A stretch of DNA of 64,000 nucleotides from Halomonas sp. 54_146 (lineage in GTDB: Bacteria > Pseudomonadota > Gammaproteobacteria > Pseudomonadales > Halomonadaceae): assembly GCF_001507855.1 (NCBI RefSeq), contig NZ_LGEN01000001.1, positions 1 through 64,000 on the forward strand, read 5' to 3'. The notes under the pieces are model-generated. The model did no database searches. It saw only the letters and a list, made by a program, of their open reading frames with translations, and had not been told where the DNA came from. Made by a program: the position numbers and the translations under genes. Shown here piece by piece: positions 43,009 through 53,349 of the stretch; position 1 is the first letter of the stretch; every line of letters begins with the position of its first letter.

Positions 43009-43499
43009 TCGTAAATCTCCTTGAGCGGACGTTCATAGCGCTCACGAATCTGGCGAATCAGCGCTTCTTCATCGTCAACATTTAAGGCGTGAATCAGTAG
43101 TGACTTGCCATCCATGCGCAGGTTGGCTGACACCGTGCCAGGCGTCAGGCTAATCGTGCTAGCCAGCAAGGTGATTGTGAACCTCTCTTCCAGCATGAGT
43201 GGGTATTCAATAAAGTGAGGCTTGAGTTTACGCCATGGATTAACAATCAAATACGCCACTTCAAAGTTGGCGATGACGATGTCGCCCAGCACTCGGAAGA
43301 TAAAACGCAGCAGAACAAAAGGCTTTGCGATGCGGGGTCGAACGTCCCAAAAGCGGTGGGTCAGCAGGGGAATCAAAATAGCCAAGGCTCCCCCTAGTAC
43401 AAACTGACCAAAGGCGTAGCTGCGTACCAGCAATAGCCAAACCACCAACAATAGTATCGATAAAACAGGCGTGGGCAGCCAGGAGCGCGGGGCGATCAT
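43002..43499 (-). CDS. mrpE: Mrp/Pha Na+/H+ antiporter subunit E
   Basis: The 165-residue subunit has two N-terminal membrane helices and a cytoplasmic part with the MnhE motifs ANFEVAYLIVNPW, LTPGTVSANLRMDGKSLLIHALNV and the final IRERYERPLKEIYE. Start overlaps mrpD by four bases. Confidence 0.93.
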   Translation of the reverse strand: MIAPRSWLPTPVLSILLLVVWLLLVRSYAFGQFVLGGALAILIPLLTHRFWDVRPRIAKPFVLLRFIFRVLGDIVIANFEVAYLIVNPWRKLKPHFIEYPLMLEERFTITLLASTISLTPGTVSANLRMDGKSLLIHALNVDDEEALIRQIRERYERPLKEIYEC

Positions 43500-45007
43500 T
43501 GGGCATCTCCATCATCGGGTAGTAGCGTGCGAATCAGCACCTGCGGGTTGGTTAATTGCTCCGCCGTTGCCTGCGTGTAGCTGCTTACCGGCCCCGCCAA
43601 AACGACTAACAGCGGGGCTGCGCTTAGCAGCCAGATAACGCCAAACCACTGGCGACGAGCAAGCGGCGCACCACTGATATTGCCACGGTGGCTGCGCCAA
43701 AATAGCGTTGAACCTGCCCGAGAAAGGGCAATTAATGAGCACAGCCCCGCCACCAGCAATATTGGCCAGAACCAGAGGCGCTGAGTGCCTTCGGCGGCAT
43801 TCAGTATCAGCGCTTTGCCGAAGGCACCGGAGAGGGGGGGCATTCCCGCTACCGCAATCGCCCCGATAAAAAACAGCACGGCCAGAGCGCCGCCTTGCAC
43901 CATGGGGCGGCCTTTCACCAAGCGGGTGCCCGCTTTGCCGCGCTGCAGGCCAATCATTTCGGCTAGCAGAAACAGGCCGCCGGTAATCAGCGTGGTGTGG
44001 ATTAAGTAGAAGAGGAGTGCCGAGATAGCCTGGGGCGAGCGCATTCCCACACCGGCCAGCAGTGTGCCGACAGAAAGCAGCACCAAGTAAGCGACCAGCA
44101 GGCGTAAGTCTCGGGCGGCCATCACCCCAATGCCCGCAGCCGCCAGGGTAGCGAGCGAAAGCCACCACACCCAAGATTGTTCCAAGGCTTCCAGGCTCCC
44201 TGCGCTTTCACCGAAAATCAGCGTGTACACCCGCAAAATGGCGTAAATACCCACTTTGGTCATGATGGCAAACAGTGCCGCCACCGGCGCAGGGGCTGAG
44301 GCATAGGCTTTGGGCAGCCAGAAGTAGAGCGGCAGAATGGCGGCTTTTAACCCAAACACCACCAGCAGCATTAACGCCCCGGCTGTCACTAAACCTTCGC
44401 GTTCTGCCGGTAATTCAGCCACCCGGATCGCCATATCGGCCATATTGAGCGTGCCGGTCGCGCCATATAAGGTTCCCACGGCAATCAGAAATAGCGAAGA
44501 GCCGGCAAGGTTGAGAACCACGTAGTGCACGCTGGCTTGAATGCGCGCTTTGCCACCCCCGTGCAGCAGCAAAGCGTAAGACGCCAGTAGCAGCACCTCG
44601 AAAAACACAAACAGGTTGAACAAGTCGCCGGTTAAAAAGGCACCGTTAATGCCCAACAGCTGCCACTGAAACAGGCCATGAAAATTGCTGCCTTTTTCGT
44701 CGTCACCTGCGCAGGCAAACACCACGGCACCCACGGCCAATATGGCGGTGAGTAGCAGCATTAACGCTGAGAGGCGATCAAGCACCAGCGCGATACCAAA
44801 CGGTGCCTGCCAATCACCCATGGCGTAATAGGTGATTTCCCCGCTGGCGGCCTGACGTAACAGGCCGATGGTCGCCAGCAGCAGTAGCACGGTGGCGGTA
44901 ACGCTGACCATGCGCTTATAGCGCACTAACCCTTGGCGCTGATAGAGCAACAAGATGCCGGCGACCAGCGGTATAACAATAGGAAAAACAATCAGATGCT
45001 GCATCAT
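43496..45007 (-). CDS. mrpD: Mrp/Pha Na+/H+ antiporter subunit D
   Basis: The 503-residue, about 14-helix subunit is related to respiratory complex I subunit NuoN/NuoM. It has LFNLFVFFEVLLLASYALL with the conserved Glu, the Lys-bearing segment LKAAILPLYFWLPKAYASAP, and GMPPLSGAFGKALIL. It should carry part of the proton path. Start overlaps the mrpC stop by four bases. Confidence 0.94.
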   Translation of the reverse strand: MMQHLIVFPIVIPLVAGILLLYQRQGLVRYKRMVSVTATVLLLLATIGLLRQAASGEITYYAMGDWQAPFGIALVLDRLSALMLLLTAILAVGAVVFACAGDDEKGSNFHGLFQWQLLGINGAFLTGDLFNLFVFFEVLLLASYALLLHGGGKARIQASVHYVVLNLAGSSLFLIAVGTLYGATGTLNMADMAIRVAELPAEREGLVTAGALMLLVVFGLKAAILPLYFWLPKAYASAPAPVAALFAIMTKVGIYAILRVYTLIFGESAGSLEALEQSWVWWLSLATLAAAGIGVMAARDLRLLVAYLVLLSVGTLLAGVGMRSPQAISALLFYLIHTTLITGGLFLLAEMIGLQRGKAGTRLVKGRPMVQGGALAVLFFIGAIAVAGMPPLSGAFGKALILNAAEGTQRLWFWPILLVAGLCSLIALSRAGSTLFWRSHRGNISGAPLARRQWFGVIWLLSAAPLLVVLAGPVSSYTQATAEQLTNPQVLIRTLLPDDGDAQ

Positions 45008-45336
45008 TCTCGGTCTTCCTTTTTGCCGTCGACATGGTCGTTACCCACTTCACTACGCGCCCGCATTGCCAAAATCACCACAAAGGCGGTCATCGCAAAA
45101 CCGATGACGATAGCGGTCAACACCAGCGCTTGGGGGAGTGGGTCGGCATAGTCAGTGCCTTCAGACACAATGGCGGGCCCGTCAGTGGTTAGGCCACCCA
45201 TCGAAAACAGAAACAAATTCACTGCATAAGAAAGCAGCGTGAGGCCGACCACCACAGGAAAGGTGCGGCCTCGCAACGTTAAATACAGGCCACAAGCGGT
45301 CAACACACCGGTGGTGATGGCGTAGAGCAATTCCAT
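45004..45336 (-). CDS. mrpC: Mrp/Pha Na+/H+ antiporter subunit C
   Basis: The 110-residue subunit with three helices matches MnhC/PhaC and complex I NuoK: GVLTACGLYLTLRGRTFPVVVGLTLLSYAVNLFLF (abridged: GLTLLSYAVNLFLF), DPLPQALVLTAIVIGFAMTA. Start overlaps the mrpA stop by one base. Confidence 0.94.
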   Translation of the reverse strand: MELLYAITTGVLTACGLYLTLRGRTFPVVVGLTLLSYAVNLFLFSMGGLTTDGPAIVSEGTDYADPLPQALVLTAIVIGFAMTAFVVILAMRARSEVGNDHVDGKKEDRE

Positions 45337-48185
45337 TAGAGCGGCTCCTTGGCAGAGGGCGTTGCGGCAGCGTCAGCGTCTTTTTCTGCGCTCTTTTCTG
45401 AGGTTTCGGTAACCGGCCGGTGGGCCGTGGTGACTTTGCCAAGGTTGGCAAGAATCATCAGCGTGGCACCGACCACGGCTAGGTACACGCCCAAATCAAA
45501 GAGCAGCGCGGTCGCCAGTTCAAAGGTGCCGATCAGCGGTAGGCTGAAATACCCAAACGCAGACGTTAAGAACGGGTAACCAAACAGCCAGCTGCCCAGC
45601 CCCGTTAACGTGGCAATGGCCACGCCGATAACGGCCACCGGCTGGAAGGGGAAGTTTAAGCGCTCTTGCGCCCACTCCACGCCCCGCGCCATATACAGCA
45701 AAATCAGCGCTACCGCGGTAATTAGCCCGGCGATAAAACCGCCGCCCGGCTGGTTGTGGCCGCGCAGGAAGATAAACGCAGACACTAACAGCGCCAGCGG
45801 CAGCAGTGTCATGGAAATCGAGGTAAGCACGGCGGGGTAGCGGTCAGGTGACCAAACGCGCCCCTCGCCATCACTATGGGGCATAAACAGGCGTAAGCGG
45901 TTGAGCAGCTTAAAGATCGCCAGCCCCGCGATGGCCAGTACGGTGATTTCACCTAGGGTATCGAACCCGCGGAAGTCGACCAAAATAACGTTAACCACGT
46001 TATAGCCGCCCCCGCCGGGCTTGCTGTTTTCCACAAAGAAGCTGGAAATCGACAGCGTTTCGCGGGTCATCACCGCATAGTTAAGGCTGGCGACCACCAA
46101 GCCAAGCGCACCGGCTAACAGCATATCGCGGATATTGCGCAGCGGGCTGGATTCACGCGGGGTCTTCTGGGGCAAGAAAAACAGCGCCAGCATCAGCAGA
46201 ATCATGGTCACGACCTCAACGGAAAGCTGGGTCAGCGCCAAGTCCGGTGCCGAGAAACGCGCAAAGGTCAGGGCTACAAATAGCCCCACCACCGACAGCA
46301 TTAAAAGAGAGATCAGCCGGTAACGGTGGGTGGCAGCGGTGGCTATACCACCAAATATCAACATGCCGGCCCCTAAAATCAAAATGCCGTCTAGCGCTTG
46401 ATTGCCGGCAGCACCGGTTAAATCCGTGATCTGAACAAGGCCAATACCGCCCATTAATAGCGCCGCCAGCCATAACCAGCCCACATAGCGCTGCAGAGAA
46501 TTGCCTTCCAGCCTTGCAATGAGCTGTTCAGCGCGGTAGCCAATCGAGATAATAATGCGCTCAAACACTCGCCGCGCATCGACGCCTACAAACTGCTGGG
46601 AAAAGCGGCGTAGATCGCCATGGCGCCAATAAAGCGCGATACCGGCAACAAAGGCCAGCAAGCTCATGAGCAGCGGCAAATTGACGCCGTGCCAAATAGC
46701 TAAGTGGAAATCGAGCGGGCTACCAATGACCGCCTGGCTGGCGAGTTCAAGTAAGCCCGTTGCCATGAAGGCAGGGAACAGACCTACCACTACACAAAGC
46801 ACGACTAATATTTCCACCGGCAGGCGCATCAAATGCGGCGGCTCGTGGGGCGATTTCGGTGGTGCTTCCCGGGCTGGTTTGAAGAACACGGCATGCACCA
46901 AACGTAGTGAGTAGGCGACAGAAAGAATGCCGCCGAGCGCTGCGAGTGCAGGCAATAACCAGCTTAGGCCACCTAAAACGGGCGTTGCTAGCGTCTCGGT
47001 AAAGAACATTTCTTTAGACAAGAAACCATTAAATAGCGGTACGCCAGCCATCGCCGCTGCTGCCAACGTGGTTAATAGCGCGGTCACCGGCATGGCTTTT
47101 TTAAGCCCCCCGAGCTGTTTTAGCTCCCGAGTGCCGGCTTCGTGATCGATAATCCCAGCGCTCATAAACAGCGCGGCTTTAAAGGTGGCGTGATTCAGTA
47201 TGTGAAACAAAGCCGCCAAGATGGCCATGGGGCTGCCGATACCCAGCAACACCGTGATTAAGCCTAAATGGCTAACGGTGGAGAACGCCAAAATGCCTTT
47301 TAGGTCAGTCTTCATCAGCGCAAACCACGCGCCATACAGCATCGTCACAATGCCGACTAGCGGAACCACGACGCTCCATAGCTCGCTACCGGCGATGGCA
47401 GGGTGCAGCCGCGCCATCAGGAAAATACCCGCCTTCACCATGGTGGCAGAGTGCAGGTAAGCCGAGACTGGCGTAGGCGCTGCCATTGCGTGGGGTAACC
47501 AAAAATGAAACGGAAACTGTGCTGATTTGGTAAACGCCCCCAGCAAAACCAAGCCCAACATAAGGGGGTAGCGCGGGTCGGCAAGAATAACGTCTTGGCT
47601 GGCTAACACATCGCCCATGTTGAAGCTGCCGGCCATATCGCCGAGCAACAGCAGGCCTGCCAGTAGCGCAAAGCCACCCGCGCCGGTAACCGTGAGCGCC
47701 ATACGCGCGCCTTTACGGGCATCCGATTGGTGGGACCAGTAACCGATCAGTAAAAATGATGACAGGCTGGTTAGCTCCCAGAACAGCCAAAGCAGAATCA
47801 GGTTGTCAGACATTGAAATGCCCACCATTGACGCCATAAATAGCATCAGGAAGGCATAGAATCGCCCATAGGGTTCATCTTTTGCTAAGTAGTAGTGGGC
47901 ATACAGAATAATCAGTAGCCCAATGCCCAGTATCAGCAGATTAAACAGCAGCGATAGCCCATCCAGGCGAAACGCTACGTTCAGGGCGAGCTCAGGCATC
48001 CAGGCAGCTGAAAAACGCAGTTGCTCACCGTCTAGCAGAGCAGGCACGTTAAGGAGCGTTATTGCTAAGGCGATAGCCGGCAGCACCGCGGTTGCAAGTG
48101 AACAGAAATTGCGACCGCGTTGTGCGCTGAGAGCCGGTACCAGTACGCCCAGCAAAGGCAATAAGGCTATCCAAAGCAGTGTCAT
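45336..48185 (-). CDS. mrpA: Mrp/Pha Na+/H+ antiporter fused subunit AB
   Basis: The 949-residue protein joins MnhA (NuoL-like, about residues 1-770, including [17 protein letters not shown] and [23 protein letters not shown], quoted in part) and MnhB (about 790-925, with [23 protein letters not shown]). A fused AB subunit marks the Pha-type (group 2) Mrp complexes common in marine and halophilic proteobacteria. Subunit A contributes to both Na+ and H+ paths. It is the first gene of the six-gene operon. The complex exports Na+ in exchange for H+ and supports salt and alkali tolerance. Confidence 0.95.
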   Translation of the reverse strand: MTLLWIALLPLLGVLVPALSAQRGRNFCSLATAVLPAIALAITLLNVPALLDGEQLRFSAAWMPELALNVAFRLDGLSLLFNLLILGIGLLIILYAHYYLAKDEPYGRFYAFLMLFMASMVGISMSDNLILLWLFWELTSLSSFLLIGYWSHQSDARKGARMALTVTGAGGFALLAGLLLLGDMAGSFNMGDVLASQDVILADPRYPLMLGLVLLGAFTKSAQFPFHFWLPHAMAAPTPVSAYLHSATMVKAGIFLMARLHPAIAGSELWSVVVPLVGIVTMLYGAWFALMKTDLKGILAFSTVSHLGLITVLLGIGSPMAILAALFHILNHATFKAALFMSAGIIDHEAGTRELKQLGGLKKAMPVTALLTTLAAAAMAGVPLFNGFLSKEMFFTETLATPVLGGLSWLLPALAALGGILSVAYSLRLVHAVFFKPAREAPPKSPHEPPHLMRLPVEILVVLCVVVGLFPAFMATGLLELASQAVIGSPLDFHLAIWHGVNLPLLMSLLAFVAGIALYWRHGDLRRFSQQFVGVDARRVFERIIISIGYRAEQLIARLEGNSLQRYVGWLWLAALLMGGIGLVQITDLTGAAGNQALDGILILGAGMLIFGGIATAATHRYRLISLLMLSVVGLFVALTFARFSAPDLALTQLSVEVVTMILLMLALFFLPQKTPRESSPLRNIRDMLLAGALGLVVASLNYAVMTRETLSISSFFVENSKPGGGGYNVVNVILVDFRGFDTLGEITVLAIAGLAIFKLLNRLRLFMPHSDGEGRVWSPDRYPAVLTSISMTLLPLALLVSAFIFLRGHNQPGGGFIAGLITAVALILLYMARGVEWAQERLNFPFQPVAVIGVAIATLTGLGSWLFGYPFLTSAFGYFSLPLIGTFELATALLFDLGVYLAVVGATLMILANLGKVTTAHRPVTETSEKSAEKDADAAATPSAKEPL

Positions 48186-48349
48186 AGGGGCATCCAGCGG
48201 ATTAAAGTCAAAAGACCACCAGCAGAGCGCTTAGAAGCATTCCGAAGGTGCACGATAAATCAGATGAAACAACAGAATATCACTTGTGCAGCAAGTGTGT
48301 GATTTTAGTATAAAGTGTGCCGGTCAACCGATGAGAGATTTTTTGTTCC
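48186..48349. promoter_or_regulatory. Divergent control region between mrp operon and sodium channel
   Basis: The region holds the start sites of both transcripts. On the plus strand TTGTGC (48284-48289) and TAGTAT (48306-48311) are 16 bases apart, 38 bases before the channel gene. The inverted repeat CACTTG-N5-CAAGTG (48281-48297) overlaps the -35 box and could be an operator. No promoter for mrp was fixed. Confidence 0.45.
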
Positions 48350-49240
48350 ATGAGTGAGCCCTTTACTACCTGGCAGGCCCGCTTTGAAAAGCTGCGTTCT
48401 AATAAGTTTTTTGAAGGAGTGGTGATTGCGATTATCGTCATTTCAGCCCTGGTGATAGGGGCGAAGACTTACGACGAAACCACGAAAATTGAGCGGTGGC
48501 TGCTTTATCTTGATATCGCGGTCACGATATTTTTCCTGATAGAAATTTTAATCAGAATAGCCGCTGAACGCAGCCTTCTAGACTTCTTTAAAAAGGGCTG
48601 GAATGTCTTTGATTTTTTGATTGTAACCGCCAGCTTAATTCCCATGGACGACTCGGAAATGGTGCTGCTGGCGCGGCTGCTGCGTATTTTCCGGGTGCTG
48701 CGCTTGGTGTCGATGATTCCTGAGCTGCAGATGTTGCTCAGCGCGTTGGTAAAGTCGGTGCCACGGATGGGCTATGTGGTACTGCTGATGTTTATTATCT
48801 TCTATATATACGCCGCCATTGGCAGCTTTTTATTCCACAACGTGGATGAGGGGCTATGGGGCAATATTTCCCTGGCCATGCTAACGCTCTTTCAGGTGGC
48901 CACCTTTGAGAGCTGGGCCACCGCCGTGCTGTACCCAGCGATGGAGGTTTACCCCTACGCCTGGATCTATTTTTTAACCTTTATCTTTTTGAACGCCTTT
49001 ATCTTTCTCAATATGATGATTGGTATCGTGCTGGATGTGATGCAGAAAGAAAGCGCGCTACTCGATTTAGACAACGAAGAGGGTGATGTCGCCCAGATGC
49101 AGGGGCTACGCAACGATGTACGCGATTTGCGCGCCCAGCTTGACCGTATGGAAGCAGCGCTTGCGCCATCGCACACCTCATCTCAACCACCTCAAAATGA
49201 CGCGGGCGGTAAACACTTCGACAAGCCCACCACCGATTGA
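48350..49240 (+). CDS. Voltage-gated sodium channel (NaChBac family)
   Basis: The 296-residue protein has six membrane segments. S4 carries Arg at every third position ([12 protein letters not shown], about residues 107-118). The pore has [12 protein letters not shown] (about 183-194), similar to the NaChBac filter TLESWA but with Phe for Leu. S6 ends in [14 protein letters not shown]. The C-terminal tail is a coiled coil ([19 protein letters not shown]) that should hold a tetramer. In alkaliphiles such channels return Na+ for pH control and motility. It is divergent from the Na+/H+ antiporter operon, which suggests a shared Na+ cycle. Confidence 0.88.
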   Translation: MSEPFTTWQARFEKLRSNKFFEGVVIAIIVISALVIGAKTYDETTKIERWLLYLDIAVTIFFLIEILIRIAAERSLLDFFKKGWNVFDFLIVTASLIPMDDSEMVLLARLLRIFRVLRLVSMIPELQMLLSALVKSVPRMGYVVLLMFIIFYIYAAIGSFLFHNVDEGLWGNISLAMLTLFQVATFESWATAVLYPAMEVYPYAWIYFLTFIFLNAFIFLNMMIGIVLDVMQKESALLDLDNEEGDVAQMQGLRNDVRDLRAQLDRMEAALAPSHTSSQPPQNDAGGKHFDKPTTD

Positions 49241-49256
49241 CTCTAGGAGAGCCGCC

Positions 49257-50963
49257 ATGATGTTGACTAATCCTGCTAAAAAATACCGTCCTTTTGTGGC
49301 CGTTGATTTGCCCGATCGCCAGTGGCCCAACCGCCGTATCGAGCAGCCGCCGATTTGGGCAAGCGTTGACCTGCGCGACGGCAACCAGTCGCTGATCGAC
49401 CCTATGGATCAGGAGCGCAAGCAGCGCCTTTTCGACCTGCTGGTGAAGGTCGGTTTCAAGGAGATCGAGGTGGGCTTCCCCTCGGCCTCCCAGACTGACT
49501 ATGACTTCGTGCGTTCGCTGATTGAGCAGGATAAAATTCCTGATGACGTGACCATTCAAGTGCTGACCCAGGCTCGTGACCACCTGATTGACCGCACCTT
49601 TGAATCGCTCCAGGGCGCGAAAAATGCCATCGTTCACGTTTACAACGCCACCGACCCGATGTTCCGCCGCGTGGTGTTCGGGGTCGACAAGCCCGAGTGT
49701 ATCCAGATCGCGGTAGAGGCTACCCAGCGGATTCGCGCGCAGATGGACGCCGCCCCGGAAACCAACTGGACGTTTCAGTACTCGCCGGAGCTGTTCACCA
49801 CCACCGAGATGGATTTTGCCGTTGAGATCGTCGAAGCGGTCATGAACGCCTACGGCACCCGCGCCGATAAGCGCATGATTGTTAACCTACCGGCCACGGT
49901 AGAAGTCGCTACGCCCAACAACTACGCCGACCAAATCGAATGGTTCTGCCGCCACGTTAATAACCGCGAGCATCTGATTGTCAGCGTTCACCCTCATAAC
50001 GACCGCGGCACCGGCGTAGCAGCCGCCGAGCTGACGTTAATGGCAGGCGCTGACCGCGTTGAGGGCACGCTGTTTGGGAACGGTGAGCGCACCGGCAACG
50101 TTGATATCGTCACCCTTGCGATGAATATGTACACCCAGGGCGTTAACCCCAAGCTCGATTTCTCCAATATCACCCCGGTTATGCGCGAAGTGGAGTACTG
50201 CAACCAGCTGCCGGTGCATCCGCGTCACCCCTATGTGGGCGATTTGGTATTTACCGCGTTCTCTGGTTCCCACCAGGATGCGATCAAAAAAGGCATGGCC
50301 GAGCGCCGCGCCAACCCGGATGCCGTCTGGGACGTTCCCTACCTGCCTATCGACCCGCTGGATGTGGGCCGCAGCTACGAAGCGGTGATCCGTGTTAACA
50401 GCCAATCGGGCAAAGGCGGGGTTTCCTACCTGCTGGAACAGGAATACGGTATTGAGCTGCCGCGCCGGCTCTCGATTGAATTTAGCCAGGTGGTGCAGGA
50501 AGTGGCTGAACGCACCGGGCGCGAGATTACCTCGCAGATGATCTATCAGGCGTTCGCCGACGAGTATTTAGAGCAGCGCGCGCCCTTTGGTTTGGTGAGT
50601 CATCGCCTCTCCTCTGAACCGGATAGCCCGAAAGTGACCCTTGAGGCGACGTTAGAACATAACGGCGAGCGTGAGACCCTAAAAGGTGAAGGCAACGGCC
50701 CGCTTGCTGCTTTTATCAAAGCACTGGTGGCCAGTGGGCAGGATGTGGAAATTATTGACTACCACGAACACTCCCGCGGCCAAGGCGCTGATGCCGAAGC
50801 CATTGCCTACGTGGAAGTACGCATCGACGGCAAAGCGGTGTTTGGTGTGGGCACTGATGAAAGCATCACCAGCGCCTCGATGAAGGGCGTGCTCAGCGCC
50901 ATCAACCGCCACCACTCAACGCAACCTGCGGCGGCGAACGTGACAGCGGATTCACTAGTTTAG
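49257..50963 (+). CDS. leuA: 2-isopropylmalate synthase
   Basis: The 568-residue enzyme has the DRE-TIM motif [11 protein letters not shown] (about residue 40), [33 protein letters not shown] and a C-terminal LeuA dimer/leucine-feedback domain (about 440-560). Length is that of the long (type 2) form. It condenses acetyl-CoA and 2-oxoisovalerate, committing to leucine synthesis. The open frame extends back to 49083 within the channel gene, but ATG 49257 follows AGGAGA. No leucine attenuator is seen, as the gene follows the channel gene by 16 bases. Confidence 0.95.
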   Translation: MMLTNPAKKYRPFVAVDLPDRQWPNRRIEQPPIWASVDLRDGNQSLIDPMDQERKQRLFDLLVKVGFKEIEVGFPSASQTDYDFVRSLIEQDKIPDDVTIQVLTQARDHLIDRTFESLQGAKNAIVHVYNATDPMFRRVVFGVDKPECIQIAVEATQRIRAQMDAAPETNWTFQYSPELFTTTEMDFAVEIVEAVMNAYGTRADKRMIVNLPATVEVATPNNYADQIEWFCRHVNNREHLIVSVHPHNDRGTGVAAAELTLMAGADRVEGTLFGNGERTGNVDIVTLAMNMYTQGVNPKLDFSNITPVMREVEYCNQLPVHPRHPYVGDLVFTAFSGSHQDAIKKGMAERRANPDAVWDVPYLPIDPLDVGRSYEAVIRVNSQSGKGGVSYLLEQEYGIELPRRLSIEFSQVVQEVAERTGREITSQMIYQAFADEYLEQRAPFGLVSHRLSSEPDSPKVTLEATLEHNGERETLKGEGNGPLAAFIKALVASGQDVEIIDYHEHSRGQGADAEAIAYVEVRIDGKAVFGVGTDESITSASMKGVLSAINRHHSTQPAAANVTADSLV

Positions 50964-50969
50964 TAGGGC

Positions 50970-51022
50970 AATATGCTGACTAAGCATATTCAAAAACCGA
51001 CAGCCTGAAAGGGTTGTCGGTT
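50970..51022. terminator. Two stem-loops after leuA
   Basis: AATATGCT-GACTA-AGCATATT (50970-50990) is followed by AACCGACA (50995-51002) pairing with TGTCGGTT (51015-51022), the latter extended by CC/GG pairs around a GAAA loop. Neither has a T-run on the plus strand. They mark the boundary between housekeeping leuA and the defence operon and may insulate it. Confidence 0.5.
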
Positions 51023-51073
51023 CCAGGCATATCAGAAGTTCATTTCCTGAATTCAACAAGTTTAGATATCAAG

Positions 51074-52576
51074 ATGGACACCAGCCCCCAGCAACGCACG
51101 CGCCACTACATCGCTGCCCGTAAGCAGCACCCAGCCTGGCTATTGCTGGCGTCACCCCGTGCGCCACTGGTGCTGGGGTGGCTGACGTCGCTGTTTGAAT
51201 TCAGCGAAGACGGCATTGCCGAGGCGGATGCCCTAGAAGCATTGTCGAAGATGCTGAGTGCCTTCGCCGCGCAAGATGAATACGCTATCGACCCCGACAA
51301 TACGCGCCTGCAGGCCGGGCGAGAGCTGCGCCAGTGGATCCAGCGTGGCTTGGTCATTGAGCGTGGTCAGCGCTTGTATGCCACCGATGCCTTGTCATCG
51401 GCGATTCAGTTCATCGACTCGTTGGATAACCGCATCATGACCTCCACTGCATCGCGGCTGTCGGTGGTGCAGCGCGAAATCGAAAACCTGGAAGTGGGCC
51501 TCAACCCCAACCCGGAGAGCCGTAAGGCGTCGATCCGGCGTAAGATCAATCAGTTGGAAAGCGAACTGGCCGACGCGGAAGCCGGGCACGTGCCGGTGCT
51601 TTCCGAGGCGGATGCCATTGAGCGAATCCGCGAAGTCTTCAATCTAGCCACTGGGCTGCGGGCAGACTTTCGCCGGGTGGAAGATTCCTGGCGCGAGGCT
51701 GATCGCCTGCTGCGTCAGTCGATCATGTCCGAGCATTACAACCGTGGTGATATTGTCGATCGCTTGCTGGATGGCCAGGAAGCGCTGCTGGATACCCCTG
51801 AGGGGCGCGTGTTCGATAGTTTTCTACAGCAGCTACGCCAGACCGCCGCGCTGGATATGATGCGCCAGCAGCTGCGCACTATTCTCGTTCACCCAGCTGC
51901 GGAAAAAGCGCTTAGCCGTTTACAGCGGCAGGATCTTAAACTGCTGCGCATGCGGCTGATACTGGAAAGTCAGGCCGTCTTGCAGGCGCGCGCCCGCAGT
52001 GAAAAGGACGTCAAAGGGTTTATCAAGACCGGCTTGGCCGCCGAGCATCACCGTGTTGGTCAGTTGCTCAACGACATTCTCAACACCGCCCAGGATCTTG
52101 ACTGGCAGCGCCAAAAGGTGCGCCGGTCAGACGTTTCATCGCTGCCGCCGTTGGGGTTTACCCTGGGTAACTTGTCGGTGGTCGAGCGGCTACGGTTCAA
52201 AGCATTGGAAAACGAGCTGGACGAGGAGCTAGACCTTGCCCAGCAGGAGAGTGACTTGAGCGGTATTGAGGCTGAATTCTGGGACTCCCTGGATGGTCTG
52301 GATCGCGAGGCTCTGGTGCAGGAGACGCTGGCGCTGCTGGCCCAAGAAGGGCGTGCGCTGACGCTTGCGGAGCTGGCCGAGCGCCTGCCGCCCAGCCACG
52401 ATCTGGAAACCCTGGCGCTATGGCTGGGTATGGCGCGGGAAGCGGGGATTGAGGTCGCCGGGCAGGAGATACAAGAACTGGTGTTGACCGATGAAGAGCA
52501 CTGCGACTGGGTATTCCGAGTGCCCATGGTCACCTTGAGTGAACAGGCCTTGAGCGGGATTGAATGGGAGTTTTGA
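51074..52576 (+). CDS. jetA: Wadjet subunit JetA (DUF3375, MukF-like kleisin)
   Basis: The 500-residue protein matches DUF3375: an N-terminal winged-helix part (about residues 1-110, with HPAWLLLASPRAPLVLGWL), a long coiled-coil/helical middle (about 120-380) and a C-terminal winged-helix part. In Wadjet it is the kleisin that bridges the JetC heads. An upstream in-frame start at 51014 lies within a hairpin and is rejected. It is first in a four-gene operon complete and in canonical order. Confidence 0.9.
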   Translation: MDTSPQQRTRHYIAARKQHPAWLLLASPRAPLVLGWLTSLFEFSEDGIAEADALEALSKMLSAFAAQDEYAIDPDNTRLQAGRELRQWIQRGLVIERGQRLYATDALSSAIQFIDSLDNRIMTSTASRLSVVQREIENLEVGLNPNPESRKASIRRKINQLESELADAEAGHVPVLSEADAIERIREVFNLATGLRADFRRVEDSWREADRLLRQSIMSEHYNRGDIVDRLLDGQEALLDTPEGRVFDSFLQQLRQTAALDMMRQQLRTILVHPAAEKALSRLQRQDLKLLRMRLILESQAVLQARARSEKDVKGFIKTGLAAEHHRVGQLLNDILNTAQDLDWQRQKVRRSDVSSLPPLGFTLGNLSVVERLRFKALENELDEELDLAQQESDLSGIEAEFWDSLDGLDREALVQETLALLAQEGRALTLAELAERLPPSHDLETLALWLGMAREAGIEVAGQEIQELVLTDEEHCDWVFRVPMVTLSEQALSGIEWEF

Positions 52577-52578
52577 GC

Positions 52579-53349
52579 ATGGCAGGCGTTTTTGACAGAA
52601 TTGTCGGGCAGCAGGATGTGGATGAGACCAGTGAAGAGGAATGCCCTGATCAGTTGGATGGACAGGCTGATCCAGCGCATACAGGTTCAGCAATAGATGC
52701 CGCTGGCGAAGCGGGTGGGCCAGAGACCGAAAGTGAATCCCCCGCCCGCACTGATCTCAAGCTGCGTGAAGTGGCTCAGGAACTGCTCCGCATGGGGCTA
52801 TTGGAAGAGAGCCAAAGACCCCATCTTTACCGCGCTGCCCTCGTCGCCATGGAGCGGCTCAATGTCACGCTTGAACCATTGGATTTATGTGCCCGCGCCG
52901 ATGAGATCCGTGGGCTGGTATTTCTGGCGGTACGCCATGGGGATACCGATGAACCCCAGGATGACTGGTCGCACCCGCTGGTTCGCAAACAGCGGCTGAA
53001 CCTGGAACAGACGTTACTGGTGGCCATCTTGCGCCAGTATTTCATTGCCCACGAGCAGGAAGCGGGCACAGGAGCCGGAGACGCCATGGTGGCGGTTGAC
53101 GAGCTGATTCCGCAGATGCTGGTGTACCTGGGTGAAAGTGGCAGCGAGGCCCGGGAGCGCACCCGGTTGCTACAGCTTCTAGATCAACTCAAAGGCCACG
53201 GCCTGGTATCGGCACCGGATAGCCACGAACGGGTGGCTATCCGGCCAATGATTGCCCACTTGGCCAACCCAGAGAACCTGACCGCCTTGCTGTATGAATT
53301 AAAGGCCAGGGTGGCCGCGGAGAGTAGTGATCAAGGGGAGACAAACTAA
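52579..53349 (+). CDS. jetB: Wadjet subunit JetB (DUF4194, MukE-like)
   Basis: The 256-residue protein has an acidic, probably flexible N-terminus (about 1-65), then the DUF4194 region (LKLREVAQELLRMGLL, FLAVRHGD, VRKQRLNLEQTLLVAILRQYF) and a winged-helix end. It is the MukE-like partner of JetA. The start is two bases after the jetA stop, and its own stop overlaps jetC by one base. Confidence 0.9.
   Translation: MAGVFDRIVGQQDVDETSEEECPDQLDGQADPAHTGSAIDAAGEAGGPETESESPARTDLKLREVAQELLRMGLLEESQRPHLYRAALVAMERLNVTLEPLDLCARADEIRGLVFLAVRHGDTDEPQDDWSHPLVRKQRLNLEQTLLVAILRQYFIAHEQEAGTGAGDAMVAVDELIPQMLVYLGESGSEARERTRLLQLLDQLKGHGLVSAPDSHERVAIRPMIAHLANPENLTALLYELKARVAAESSDQGETN

Noticed and set aside
43785..44009. 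Plus-strand open frames within the mrp operon and other long genes
   Set aside because: They are antisense shadows of conserved genes with no ribosome binding site and no recognisable protein features.
49083..49256. 5' extension of leuA inside the channel gene
   Set aside because: The ribosome binding site and conserved N-terminus fit ATG 49257.
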